From NCBI GenBank assembly GCA_030568195.1, contig JAJLTO010000003.1, forward strand, positions 1,510,501 through 1,574,500: DNA of 64,000 nt. The letters are read 5' to 3'. Each line of letters starts with the position of its first letter. Within the stretch, counting starts at the first letter, position 1. The notes beneath the pieces are model-generated. The model searched no databases. It worked only from the letters and a program-made list of their open reading frames with translations, and had not been told where the DNA came from. This document shows positions 1 to 11,816 of the stretch, one piece after another. The stretch comes from Dipodascopsis uninucleata var. uninucleata (Eukaryota; Ascomycota; Lipomycetes; Lipomycetales; Lipomycetaceae). Made by a program: the position numbers and the translations under genes.

Positions 1-1842
1 GCTGGAGATGACGATGAGAAACTCCGCCACCGTCGCCATCATCGCCATCCAAGAGAAAGCCGAACAAATATTAGAAAATCCTTTAAGCAATCGAAGAGAT
101 TGATTTTTTTTTTAGGCGCGTTGCTTGGAATTGTACTGGCATGGTACTTTGCCGCGGCGCAAGAATTTGTCACTCTAGAGACCTTTAACGATCTCAACTT
201 GGACGCACTTTCTGAATTTGTTGAAGATGTAAAGGGCAAGCTTCCAGTTGGAATGCTCAATGATGCCAAAGAGATCCTTGGCAACGAAAGCTCTCTTTAT
301 AAGCGGGAGGCATTTGCCGTCGGTAGACATATGTATAAGGAAGGTCTCAGGGCAAAGCATCCTGTCGTAATGGTTCCGGGCGTTATCTCAACAGGTCTTG
401 AATCATGGAGCACAACAGACACGCAGGACTGCGGATGCGAGCAGTATTTTCGAAAAAGGTTATGGGGAAGCTTCAATATGTTACGAGCTATGTTCTTGGA
501 CAAGACCTGCTGGCTCAAGCATATTATGCTGGATCCCAACACTGGGCTTGATCCAAAAGGTTACAAGCTCAGAGCAGCGCAAGGCCTTGAAGCTGCCGAT
601 TTTTTTGTAGCAGGGTATTGGATTTGGAATAAGATTCTGGAAAACCTTGCGGTGATTACATATGATCCGAACCTTATGTCTTCTGCCGCCTATGACTGGC
701 GTCTTTCTTATATGGATCTAGAAAGAAGAGATGCATATTTTACCAAAGTTAAGTCTACAATTGAGCAACACAAACAGAAAACTGGGGAGAAAACAGTTCT
801 TGCTAGCCATAGTATGGGATCGCAGGTTGTTTTCTTTTTTTTTAAGTGGGTTGAAGCAACTGGTGAGTTGTATGGTAATGGAGGCAGGAATTGGGTGAAT
901 GAACATATTGAAGCTTTTGTGGATATTAGTGGATCGTCTCTTGGAACACCGAAGAGTATAGTTGCTTTACTTAGTGGTGAAATGCGAGATACAGTCCAAC
1001 TTAATGCACTTGCAGTTTACGGACTTGAGAAGTTCTTTTCACGCTACGAGCGAGCCACTCTATTAAGAACGTTTCCTGGTTTAGCTAGCATGCTACCCAA
1101 AGGTGGTGAGGCTGTATGGGGAAGTATGGATCATGCTATTGATGACGCTGACAACCAAACAATAAGCTATGGCAACTTTATCCGTTTTCTGAATAATGAT
1201 TCTCCTCTGACAGCTAAGAATTTGACCATACCAGAGAGCATTGAATTCTTGTTCTCACAAGCTCCACAATGGTTCAAAGATCGCGTCGACATTAATTACA
1301 GTCATGGAATTGCACGCACCCGTGCAGAGGTTGAAGCTAACAACCAAGATTATCGTAAATGGGTTAATCCACTTGAATCTGCACTACCAAATGCCCCCGA
1401 TCTAAAGATTTACTGCTTTTATGGTGTTGGAAAGCCTACAGAACGTGCATACTTATACCAGGAAGAGAAAGCGAAGAGTACTATTCGTCTTAATGTTTCT
1501 ATTGCTGCAGCAGCAGTGGACTATGGAGATCCTGTAGTCATGGGCGAAGGCGACGGCACAGTATCGCTTATCACTCATTCAATGTGCCATCGTTGGCGTG
1601 ATCCTGGAAGTAAATTCAACCCAGGAAATTCTAAAGTCACTATTGTTGAGATGCCACATGAACCTGAGCGATTTGACGTTCGCGGAGGTCCGAAAACAGC
1701 AGAGCATGTAGACGTGCTTGGTCGTGCGGAACTTAACGAACTTGTTCTGAAGGTTGCTGCCGGTTTAGGCCATACCATTGAAGATAGATTCGTGAGCAAG
1801 TTGAAAGATTATGCTCGCAATATTGACTTGGGAGAAGATTAA
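1..1842 (+). CDS. LRO1: Phospholipid:diacylglycerol acyltransferase (PDAT), 5' end cut by window
   Basis: Makes triacylglycerol by moving an acyl group from a phospholipid to diacylglycerol at the ER membrane. The frame is open from base 1 for 613 codons, so the start codon lies outside the window. The visible N-terminus is rich in Arg/Lys/His, followed by one membrane span (about residues 34-52) and a lumenal alpha/beta-hydrolase domain of the LCAT/PDAT type. The nucleophile elbow is SHSMGS (Ser near residue 271), with the probable catalytic Asp in GDGTVS (near 518) and His in EHVDV (near 569). The length fits LRO1 of about 660 residues with only a short N-terminal part missing. No intron is needed in the visible part. 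It converges on SEC31. Family assignment is secure. Confidence 0.95.
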   Translation, partial: AGDDDEKLRHRRHHRHPRESRTNIRKSFKQSKRLIFFLGALLGIVLAWYFAAAQEFVTLETFNDLNLDALSEFVEDVKGKLPVGMLNDAKEILGNESSLYKREAFAVGRHMYKEGLRAKHPVVMVPGVISTGLESWSTTDTQDCGCEQYFRKRLWGSFNMLRAMFLDKTCWLKHIMLDPNTGLDPKGYKLRAAQGLEAADFFVAGYWIWNKILENLAVITYDPNLMSSAAYDWRLSYMDLERRDAYFTKVKSTIEQHKQKTGEKTVLASHSMGSQVVFFFFKWVEATGELYGNGGRNWVNEHIEAFVDISGSSLGTPKSIVALLSGEMRDTVQLNALAVYGLEKFFSRYERATLLRTFPGLASMLPKGGEAVWGSMDHAIDDADNQTISYGNFIRFLNNDSPLTAKNLTIPESIEFLFSQAPQWFKDRVDINYSHGIARTRAEVEANNQDYRKWVNPLESALPNAPDLKIYCFYGVGKPTERAYLYQEEKAKSTIRLNVSIAAAAVDYGDPVVMGEGDGTVSLITHSMCHRWRDPGSKFNPGNSKVTIVEMPHEPERFDVRGGPKTAEHVDVLGRAELNELVLKVAAGLGHTIEDRFVSKLKDYARNIDLGED

Positions 1843-2691
1843 ATACTGCTGCATCTGAAAACACTGAAACGCGAGCAATTTTTTCATTGGCGTAACAACT
1901 TAGACTGTTAAAGTAATTGCGAACTGTTACGTGACGCAGTGTACTAGATAGATTTACATGAAGGCGTTTGTGTATCTGTCTTGTAATCTAAATCCAATTA
2001 GTGTACAACTGTCTTCATATTTTGTAAATACTCGAAGAGTCGAGAACATAGATGTAAATTTCGAAGAGAAATATTGCCGAAAATGTTTTGTGGTTCTTAA
2101 ATCGTTAAAGAATTCTACGATTCTGTAAATATTCTAAATATTAAAATATAAACAGAACTTTCTATTCAGAAATTTAGTTTTATATAAATTTTAGAACTCA
2201 TTCGTGATTGCTTTCTACAATTCATTTGTTATAGCCACCATACTGGTACGATTGTATCCATACTAATTAGCTCCCCGAATTCCGATATGTGTGTATGTAC
2301 CTTATATACTAGACTGAAGAATACATAAAATATCACTCAACTTAATTCAATTCAAACAAAAATAATCGTGAATTTGTTCTCGATTGATTAATAAATAAAT
2401 TTCGAACGCATCCATTCGGACTAGAGTATATCTTCTGATACACGTAATACACGTAAACATTTATCTTAGTGAAATTATAGCATAATGAAGAGAAACAAAC
2501 AAGACAGACAATGTAATGAAAAAACAAAAATTATATAATTAGAAAATAGATAACTGAAGCATAATTAGCATTTCTGAAAAATCAAATAATCTGAAATATC
2601 TGAGAGATCCACACAATCGGATTATCAGAATACTATTTTCCATGCTATCATGTTATTTCATCGTAACCAATTAAGAAATTGTCGTACACTC
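1843..2691. other. Convergent AT-rich spacer PDAT/SEC31
   Basis: Holds the 3' flanks of two convergent genes. It is AT-rich, with several AATAAA-like stretches on both strands. I see no coding signal or RNA gene. Confidence 0.6.
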
Positions 2692-5600
2692 TCATGCTCG
2701 ACTCATATCTATAAGCCGCTTGATACCAACCATCCAGTGTCCGCATTCATCAGTTCGAGTGGTCACTAGATTAATGTGGACGGCATGCGCAGTCTGGTAG
2801 TCTTTCACCTGTAAAGCCTTAGCTAAGATAACCATTTCCTTAATAGTCTCGCTCGATAGAAGCTCTTGATTATTCAAATGATCGAAAAGGATATTTAAAC
2901 GTTTCTCAGCATCTTGCACCTGTCGTGAAAAAGTGGCGGGAATCTTCTGCTTCACAGAAGCAAGTTCTCCACTAAGAATCTCATAAATTGGCATAGCTTC
3001 TGGTGTTATATGACTACGATCGCCTGGTGGATACTTGGTAGGAGCAGATGCCAAAATTGATGGTACCGGACTGACAGAAGGTGCGATAGAGACAGGCGTT
3101 TTAGGAGGTGCTGGAGCCGTCTGACTAGTCGCACTTGGTGGTGCATAGCTATTGGATTGTAGGGGCGGAGGGGGCACATTTGACATGGACTCTTGATGAG
3201 GTGCCATGGGTGCATATGAATTAGAGACAGATCCAGACGGCATTTGCGACTGACTATTGTTAGCTGGTGGAGCATACGGATTTGTAGGTCGAGTTGCCCG
3301 CTCTGGTTGCGCAAGCTGAGTAGGAGGAACAGTATACCGATTGATACCTGGCTGCGTTGCTGCGGCCATCGACTGCAATAATTGTGGAGGCATAGATGCT
3401 CCAGTGGGAGGCGGGAGGATGGGTTGTACACCGCCGTGAGTGCTTGCAATTCCACTTGTTGGAGGTGCCAAAGAAACAAACTCTACCTGTGGAGCAAATG
3501 AATTTGTGATAGTTGAGGCTCTCCTTCCAGAAGGTGGCGGTGACTGGACTGGTGATACAGAGACCGACTGTGGTGGTTTTGCATTGATCGGAGGTGGTGC
3601 AATTGAACCAGTAGGGGGTCTAGAGATACCAGGACCAGTAGGTGGAGTTGTAGCGGTATTGCTGTACGCGATCGAAGGATTATAGGATGACTGATTAGGA
3701 AATGGTGATAAAATTGGCTGCGAGGCTGCAGGCGTCGACTTTCGTAATATATTCGAGGACTTGAGAAGAGGAGCATCATTCCATCCAGTACTAGTCTTGT
3801 TCGATTGAGTCGAAGTTGGTGGTGGGGGAAGAGGGGTTGATGAATTTTGCTTGTCCTGCATACTAGGAGGTGATACAACGGGAGGAGGAGCAGGGATGCT
3901 AAGACTTGATCTATAAGCATGTCCGTATGGCCTAGACGCTGAGTTATCAAGACCTTGTGTTGCAGGCTGAATAGACGCTGGAGCTACTTGAGCAGGTGCG
4001 TAGGGATTTTGTGACGACGGTGCATATCCCGAAGGAGCAGGTACAGACGGTGTAGTGACACGAGCTGATACACCACCCGTCGTGGAAGCCTGCGCAGGAC
4101 CATACGCTGTATACATGGATGCAGATGCATTAGTAGTCGTACCATAAGTAGTAGCTGATTGATAAATCATTGTGTTGGCAACAGTCTCCTTTGACTTTGT
4201 ACTGGCTTTGGAAACACGTTGCTGTTCCAACGAAGCCATTGGGTACTGCGAAGGAAGTAGATACAGGTATTTTTGGGCAAGCTCCAAAAATCCTTGACTT
4301 GCAACGATATTCGAGTATTCACGATATGCTTCGTATAATAAGCCCAAAGAATAGTCAGATTCTCCAGTTTTATGAGCTGGATCGTTATATTTAACTGCAT
4401 TTCTAAATACAGTAACTTTCTCGATGAAGTCTTGGAGAGTCTTTATGTGAATTGCAAATGGCGTAAGACCACTGCTTGGCGATGACGTCTTAAGCTGTAC
4501 TTGTTCTTCAAAGGTCAGCTCTTCTATCCATATACTGATAAGACTCTCAAGTTTAGATCCAACGATATAACAGAGAGCGGCGCTCTGTCTGTATCTGCTA
4601 GCCTTGTCTCCAAATGATGACTGCCTAGCTTCATTTAGCCTATCACCAAGCTTAGCCATGAGACCGTTAAACTCGTCATCTTTTGCAAATGTGCAGAGGG
4701 CAACTACAATTTCTTTCCAATTAGAGATATCTGCATTCTCAACAAGATCAGGAAGGTTATTGGAGACAACTGATGACAATAAACGTACATATGACGGACC
4801 AGACGCGTTCAACTTGAAGTAAGCTTTCTGGACCTTCTCACGACATGCATCATCTCCAGATAGAGCGAGCATAAATGCATCTGATAATCTATCTCCCTTA
4901 AGACATATGTCGACAGCTGTTGAAAAATCGCCCATTATGAGAGCTTGCGCAATCGATTTGTCCAAGTCGGATGTGTCATTATCAAAGATAGTAAATGCAC
5001 CTGTAGAGAAAACATCATCAACAGCAAAGCTTTTCAAAGGTTGAGACGTCACTTCATTGAGGAAGTTATCCTGTTTTTCCGATCCCTTGAACATATCATC
5101 ATCTGCTTCAACCTTAGGCTCCGTTTCTGTGTCAATATCCTTAATAGGTGCTTCTCTTCCATTAACAGCCAGCCCCCCAAGTTTCTCAACAATCTCCTGC
5201 AACTCATCCTTTGTATAACCAAGAAATTCCATTATTTTCTTCTTTGGATCTTTGTCATAAAGAGCGCAAAGAATCTTCCAATCGTTTTTATCTTTCTCTG
5301 TCGGAGCAGATTCTTTGCGAGCTTCAGCAATACCCACTAAATCTTGACTCTTAATTGCTTCTTCAAATTTTTCTGTCTCTTGAACAGTCGCTGGTTCAAT
5401 AATCATCTTCTTAACAGCAACTACCGACTTGTTAGGCTGAGATTTGTCCACATGAAAAGTGACAAGTTTTCCTCCAAAACCAAACGATGCACCAACGGGG
5501 CGCTTCATCCATTTAGGCGGCTGCTTTAGAGAAAAAGTAGATTGATGTTGATCAACATATGACGTAACATTATTCCAAAAATCATTTCCTTCAGTTTTGG

Positions 5601-6966
5601 GAGCGGTAACAACTGGATCATTTCTGCGAGTACTCTGAAGGGTTTGAATTGATATCTTGCCATCAAAAGAAGCAGACGCAAATAAATCTGGATTTCTGTC
5701 ATAAAACCGAGTTTCAAAAGTCCAATTTGTAGCAATGGGAAACTCGCCGAGTAACTCACCAGACTGGGGGTTCCAAAGAAGAGTTCTATTATCCTTTCCT
5801 GCAGAGAGTAGCAGGTCAGAGTCCTTCTTACACCAAGACAGAGACAAGACACCCTTGTCATGTCCTGTTAGAATTTTCTCGGGTGCATGAGCATTTCGAA
5901 GATCCCACATCAAAATGACTGGTGAATTATCATCTTCAGATGCTGTTATTAGTTTAGTGGAAATATCAGGATGCCAGACAACACAACTGACGCCTCGACG
6001 TCCTCCCCCAGAAGAACCAGGATAGTATAAATGTAACATTTCTCGCTTCTGCTTAAGATCCCAAATGGCGGTGAATCCATTGTTACCAGCTGTTGCCAAA
6101 ATGTGCGAAACAGAGCTATTCCAAGCAACAGATTCTATTTCATCGAGTCGAGAATTGTTAGATGTCGGTACCAATGGTGTGTTTGGCTTATCGAGGTCCC
6201 ATACAAATATCTAATATAGTAGCGACTTAGTTTCTCTATTTTCACCTACCGCTGGAAAATGTCCCACTACATCGATAAAAATTCCCATTACTTACCTCTC
6301 CTTTTGTACCTGCAGATGCCAAAAGATTCGATTGAACAGGGTTGAAATCCAAAGTCTTAGCTGCGCCTGAGTGAGCTTCCTTGCGTAAAACGACACCTGA
6401 CCTACAGTTACAACATTCATTAGCTCTAATACCACATAAACTAGGGGATGTGTACTTACGTTGGATCTTTCATTAAAGCTTCTGGATCCCATAGACTAAG
6501 TACACCATTCTCTTGTGCGCCAGCAATTAGGCCCCGAGGGTGTTGAGGACTGATGGCTCCCCAAATTAAATCATGAAATCTAAAAAAACAGTATCCTTGT
6601 ATCAGCCTATACTGCAAGGTACCACATCCATCAATTATTCCCTCTATTTGCGTCGTCCAAAAAACAATGCCAATCCATCCAGATATTTCAAAGAAGTTGA
6701 TTTTCCATAAGAGATTCCTTCCTCCGACAATCTCTCTTTACATAAACATACCTAGCATCAGTGTTGACCGAAACTTTAGGCGAAGTTATCTGAAATCGGT
6801 CATTCGATTTATCAATCAGATCCAAATCCCAAATTTCCAGTGAAGATGACGACGAGAAGTCAGCATCTACTGCACCTGCAACGGTTCCGGTAGCAAGTAG
6901 AGGTAGCTGGGGGCCTGGGGACCACGTAAAGGTAGCCGTTCGAGGAATTTCCTTTAATTTAACCAT
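2692..6966 (-). CDS. SEC31: COPII outer-coat protein SEC31, four exons
   Basis: Scaffold of the COPII coat that pairs with SEC13 and drives ER-to-Golgi vesicle budding. Exons in gene order: 6752-6966, 6460-6579, 6296-6401, 2692-6210; the sum is 1,319 codons plus stop, close to yeast SEC31. The start beginning MVKLKEI is the family N-terminus. The first ~330 residues are WD40 repeats. An alpha-helical ACE1-type region follows, then a long Pro/Ser/Gln/Ala-rich linker (roughly nucleotides 3000-4150) and a compact helical C-terminal domain. The introns all lie in the WD40 part and have GTATGT/GTAAGT donors. A large antisense or off-frame ORF over the proline-rich part is only a shadow. Assignment is very secure. 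Confidence 0.96.
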
Positions 6967-7891
6967 GATTAAACCGCCGGTAATAGAAAATGCAGTCTTC
7001 AATTAGTAGTAGCAATTGTCCGTGATATTCAAAGAATGGACCAAAACAATCCAGGAATATTTTAGTATCAATCGATCAAATAATATGTCCCTTCTGTCCG
7101 ACACGGTCCTATACTTTTTATTTCTAATGCTTCCCGTATTCTATATTCAATAATTTCGACAACTGCCTGTATCGCTATAGCCTTCAAGACGATCTGGCTT
7201 CAAATGCTATCTTATTAGATTATGACAATGTTCGTAAATCAATTTGATTCAATCAATCAGCACACCCTCTATTTAGCTTTCGATCGATAGTTAAAATAAT
7301 GACCTCAAACTAATTACACTATTGTTGATGACCTTTCTATCTTTTATTTGAAATCCACAAGATCTCCTGGCACAGGTCTATAGATTATTGTTCCAACAAG
7401 TTACGTTGCGCTTATGCCCTGAAGTCTATATTATCCAGGACGTGTCACCCCGGGAAAAGTGTGACCTAACCGGTTACCGTGGATACGACGTTTGTTTACC
7501 TTCTGTTGCAATCCACTGGACGTCTCTTGCCTGCAAAGACACATATAGGACAAAAACTTCTCAAATAAGTATGATAAAACTAAAAATTACTCGACTGTAC
7601 TTCTAAGTTATCCTGAAAATAATTGCGATCATGATAATTAGTCGGTTATAAACTAACGTTTGTAACAACTTAAAGCACCGCTGGAATTATTACTACTTTT
7701 ATATACAATAAAATATATTTATTTGCAGATTTGCCATACCATAGACATACAAACAATTAAAATATTATGAAAATTACGAATCGGAATCAGAAAAAATGAA
7801 ATAAATAATGCACATCTTTCTCAATGCAGTGCAAAAAATCAGCATTCTAAGAGCATCCTTTCCACTAGGATCTAGCGTCAACTTGCGTAAA
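6967..7891. other. Spacer: SEC31 promoter side and condensin 3' side
   Basis: Both flanking genes run on the minus strand, so this contains the SEC31 upstream region and the condensin 3' flank. It is mostly AT-rich. A more GC-rich patch at 7438-7530 contains the perfect palindrome TAACCGGTTA (7467-7476) next to CCCGGG. The open frame at 7388-7606 has no ATG start and no recognisable product. Confidence 0.5.
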
Positions 7892-10800
7892 TTATTGAAC
7901 TTGCGCGTTAAGCTTTATGTGGTAGTAGAGAGAGAGCAAAATTGACATCGTTGCGCTGTCTTTCAGTATCGCATCTCGGTAGTCGAGCAGACAGCTTTTC
8001 ATGTAGCTGCTTAGCATGTTTTTCCTAAATATGATGTTAGTAAACGTCTTGTCTAATGGTTTCCAAAAGAACGTCGTAGCAGTTACCTTTTCAATAAATG
8101 ATAAAAGGAATTTAATAATACGCCTAAATGACTCTTCCTCAAGGAACTCATCAGCTGATAATGTGCTGAAAATATCAGTAAAAGCGTTGTATATAGCGTT
8201 ATCTTTATGAGCAAGTTCAGTGAAAAACATTTTTGCTAGATCTGCAATCTTCTTATCCTCATATTCAAGACATTTCGCCATTTCACCTAATTGACCCTTG
8301 ACTTTCACCTGACCGGCAAGAATAAGGAAGGTCAATGTCATGAGACACGTTCGCTGAACTGTGGAATCCTTATCGTGCAAGCGTCGATAGAAAAAATCAG
8401 TGTTTTCATCTATTAAGTGGTTGAAGCAGACTGCCATATCTCCTAGTGCAATCACTATATTACTTCTAGTGATAGGATTTTTAGATTTCTCTAAAATAGT
8501 AAGCAAAAGAGGGAGATTCTTTTCGCAGTAGATTGATGAAACGCACATGAATTTAGCAAGACATAGTGTTGCTGATGTTTGAAGCTGAGCGTTATTATAC
8601 TTTAAATTATCAGAACATATCTCAGATACCAGTCCTCCAAACCTACTTAACAAAGCGCTATCTGAAAACAAAAGCTCGCGTTCACGAATGTGACTCATTG
8701 CTTCTGTGAAGTCGTCTTCAGAAGTACCACTGATTAGTTCCATTTCATCTTTTGAAATATTAGATCGGTCTTTCTCCGATGCTGCCTTGCGTCGCTTGAA
8801 TTCGTTTTCGATGTTTTCCATATATACTAGCTGTTCAATTGCTATTTGGCCAACCATAAAAAGAAGCTGAGCAAGCGCTGTCGTAGTAGATATGCTCTTA
8901 TTGAGTTCTTCCGAGCTACTAACAGCACTATTGAAGAATACGAGCTTTGTCTTTTGGCGTATAGCTTCGGCACAAAGCAGATCAGGTCTCTTTGATATCA
9001 TGTAAACTGCCTTAATAGCTTGTTCCGCTAAAGCAAACCATTCCTGATTTCCAGAATACATACAAATAATCATCATTAGCTTATTGACTACAGGTTGATC
9101 ATTTGGCAATCTTTTACTAGTGCCCGACATTCGCTGTAGTGCAACACAGGTATATCTGGCAAGTACTAAGTCATTCTTTCCGAGAGCTCCAAGACCAACA
9201 TGAAAAAGAGTTTCTAATTCTTTGGCAACGATATTGCTGTCAAAAACAGCAAGCATTCCTAGGACAATAATCGCTCCTCGTCGCTGAGACTTAGAGATAT
9301 CACGCTGTTGAACTCCGTATACTTGCCAAAGCTTTTGAATGACTAGCTCTGGCATTTGTTTGTTCTTCATGATAACATATAATAAACGCTCCAAAGACGT
9401 TAATTCAGCGGCAGTAGCACCATAAGTTAAACTAATCAAATTTCTAGCGATAAAAGTGCATGTATCATTCTCTGAGAAATTATCGGGAGCAGTAAAGAAT
9501 AGCGATTTGTAGCATTCTATCAAGTGATTTTGGACACCTTTACCTTCGTCGCTGTTTGCTTTAGTCCAGATAAGATGGATCATTTTTCTAATTCCGGTCT
9601 AAAGTTGAAATAAGAAGTTAGAATTTATGCTTCTGTTAAATTAAGTGAATACTAACCTTGGCAGTTTCAAGTTGATATATGTCTGCGAGAACAAAGAAGT
9701 CCATTGCTTCGATGACTTCAATCTTATTCTTGGCAGAGAGCAGAGAGCAGATGATATCACTTGCGCTTTGAAGGCTCTCAATAAATGTAATTGCTTCTGA
9801 GTAATATTGTTTTGTGAGTTTTAGACGATTAATAAGTTCTGGATCTATATTACCGCTATTATCTGCTGGTTTGATCGTTGCTGTTTCATCGTTAGAATCT
9901 TGATCGTCTTCATTATCAGACGGACTATCAAGAAGGTTATCATCAATTCGTGAGAGGTCTCCCGGATTATGGCCCGGAGATCCATCTTCAAGAGGCGGCA
10001 GTATTTGATTTAGCTCTTTAGTAACCTTTTCCATGCGCTCTTTCCATTCTCTAAGCGGGAGCTGACTACCATGCAACACATCAAATGGATGTGTGCTCAT
10101 AAGCTTTGAAAGAAGCTTGATAGCATTGCGTCTAACATTGCTAGACTTATCTTGCAAGCTTTGTATAGCTAAGTCAGTAATTCTTTGTCGACGCTGCGGA
10201 AATTTTGTTTCCAGATCACACAATTTCGTTAAGCTTTGGAGAGTTTTCGAGCGACAATATGGATTGATGTCCAAGAATCGCTCTATGAGAACATCAAAGA
10301 AAGAATTAATTTGCGACTTATAGTTATCCATTGTATCCTCCTGCTTTGACAGATCCCAGATTAGGTTACCACATACTTCGATAACGGCACACCGTAGAGT
10401 ATAAGATTCGCAATCTAAATGCTTGGAAAGCAGTGTCATTTGTTTAATTACTAGTCTGGGACAAATTTCTGACAACTTGATAAAGAATGCGGAGACCGAT
10501 TTAGGTCCTTTGGTATCATTACTATTAAACTCTTTATTGCTTAACTCACGAAGAATATCATCAGACAGCTGAGAGTGGTCGTATTGTTCGTAGAGAATCT
10601 GGAGAAACTCTGCCACTGCCTCGGACATATGCTCACAATATGTCAGACATTGTATCAACGACGTCTGGGCACCAAAAGCATGTCCATGGTGCTTTACTGC
10701 CATACACAAGACTTTGAATATGTGCATCTTCAGTTTAGTGTTTTTAACATTTTTTTCACTCTCTAGTAGCAGATAACAAGGACGCGTAAACATGCCCACA

Positions 10801-11470
10801 AACATGTCTCTTTCTGAGGTGGTAATGAACAACTTAGAGAGCTTAAGCTTTTGAACTTTACAGAAGTTATCCAACGCTGTGTAGAAGTATTCAGTTATAA
10901 CTTCTAATTCTAGATTTCCGTTTTGAGTGGGATAATTAGGTTGCTTGTTTCCTTTAAGGCGTGACTTGCTGGCCTGTTGTGTAGTCTGCTGACTGATACA
11001 TTTTTCAAGCGAAGCAATAGCCCATTGGACTAAGAAGCTATACATTTCTAGAAGCACTTTCTGTTGCTCGAAGGATTCTTGCTCATCATTATCTATAAGG
11101 ATTCTTGCAGTTTCTGTTTGTGCCGCTAATCCAGATATTAGAAGATCCACTAACTTCTCCTTGCATCTTTCTGACAGGATATCAAAGTTCCTGTAGTACC
11201 AAATTAGTATGTAATTCATCAATTCATAGCATATTTCATGTCCACATCAATGGCACGGTAATCTACCAGATTTCTAGACACATACATAAGCATTCCCTGT
11301 AAAAGATCAAAATCAGACGATTCTCCAATAGCAGACGAATTCGCCGCTATAGCATCAGTGATATTGTCGATGGTATCCTCATAGTGTAATCCGCTCAGAT
11401 CTGATGATGCTAGACTTCTAGCGTCCGCTAAATATGCTGTAAGAGACTCAGATAGATTAAAACCCTCCAT
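7892..11470 (-). CDS. YCS4: Condensin subunit 1 (CND1/YCS4, CAP-D2), three exons
   Basis: HEAT-repeat regulatory subunit of condensin, needed for mitotic chromosome compaction and segregation. Exons in gene order: 11286-11470, 9657-11190, 7892-9598; the sum is 1,141 codons plus stop, the usual size. The ATG at 11470 (MEGFNLSE) was chosen; the longer frame to 11500 begins with GTG. Intron 1 has a GTATGT donor and a TACTAAT branch site, and intron 2 a GTTAGT donor. Recognisable blocks include the N-terminal condensin region (exon 2) and the C-terminal region with GIRKMIHLIWTK, ITRSNIVIALGD and FLILAGQVKVKGQ. An acidic Asp/Asn/Ser stretch lies near nucleotides 9850-9970. It is divergent from CDC7 across 346 bp. 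Confidence 0.95.
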
Positions 11471-11816
11471 TTGTATTATCCTCTGCTTCGCTACAGACAC
11501 AAATCCACGTACAAGTTGAAGGATTTATTAAGATGCTGCTTGCCCTTACTGGTCGTGAAAATATAGATCAGATTATGCTCGTACAATCGAAGTCACTGGG
11601 ACAATGTCGTGTTTGTTTTGATTTCCGGTTGCCAGGGCAAATTATCGCGTATACAAAACTTTACGTCTGATAACTTGAATCTTAGAATATAATTAATTGA
11701 ATGAAGGGACAACCGCAAGTTTTCCACGTAACATTATACGTGCTAGGCAATTTACACCTATAATATTTTACGGTGCACTAAGCTAGGCAATAATTCTCTG
11801 AATCTCAAACTAAGCT
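11471..11816. promoter_or_regulatory. Divergent promoter region condensin/CDC7
   Basis: These 346 bp separate the two start codons and must contain both promoters. The sequence is AT-rich. I saw no MCB (ACGCGT) box. Both genes act in the chromosome cycle, but nothing here proves joint control. Confidence 0.5.

Noticed and set aside
3006-3950. Off-frame ORFs over the SEC31 proline-rich region
   Set aside because: Shadows of low-complexity coding sequence in the true frame.
7388-7606. 72-codon plus-strand frame
   Set aside because: Starts at TTG, with no recognisable domain and no splice partners.
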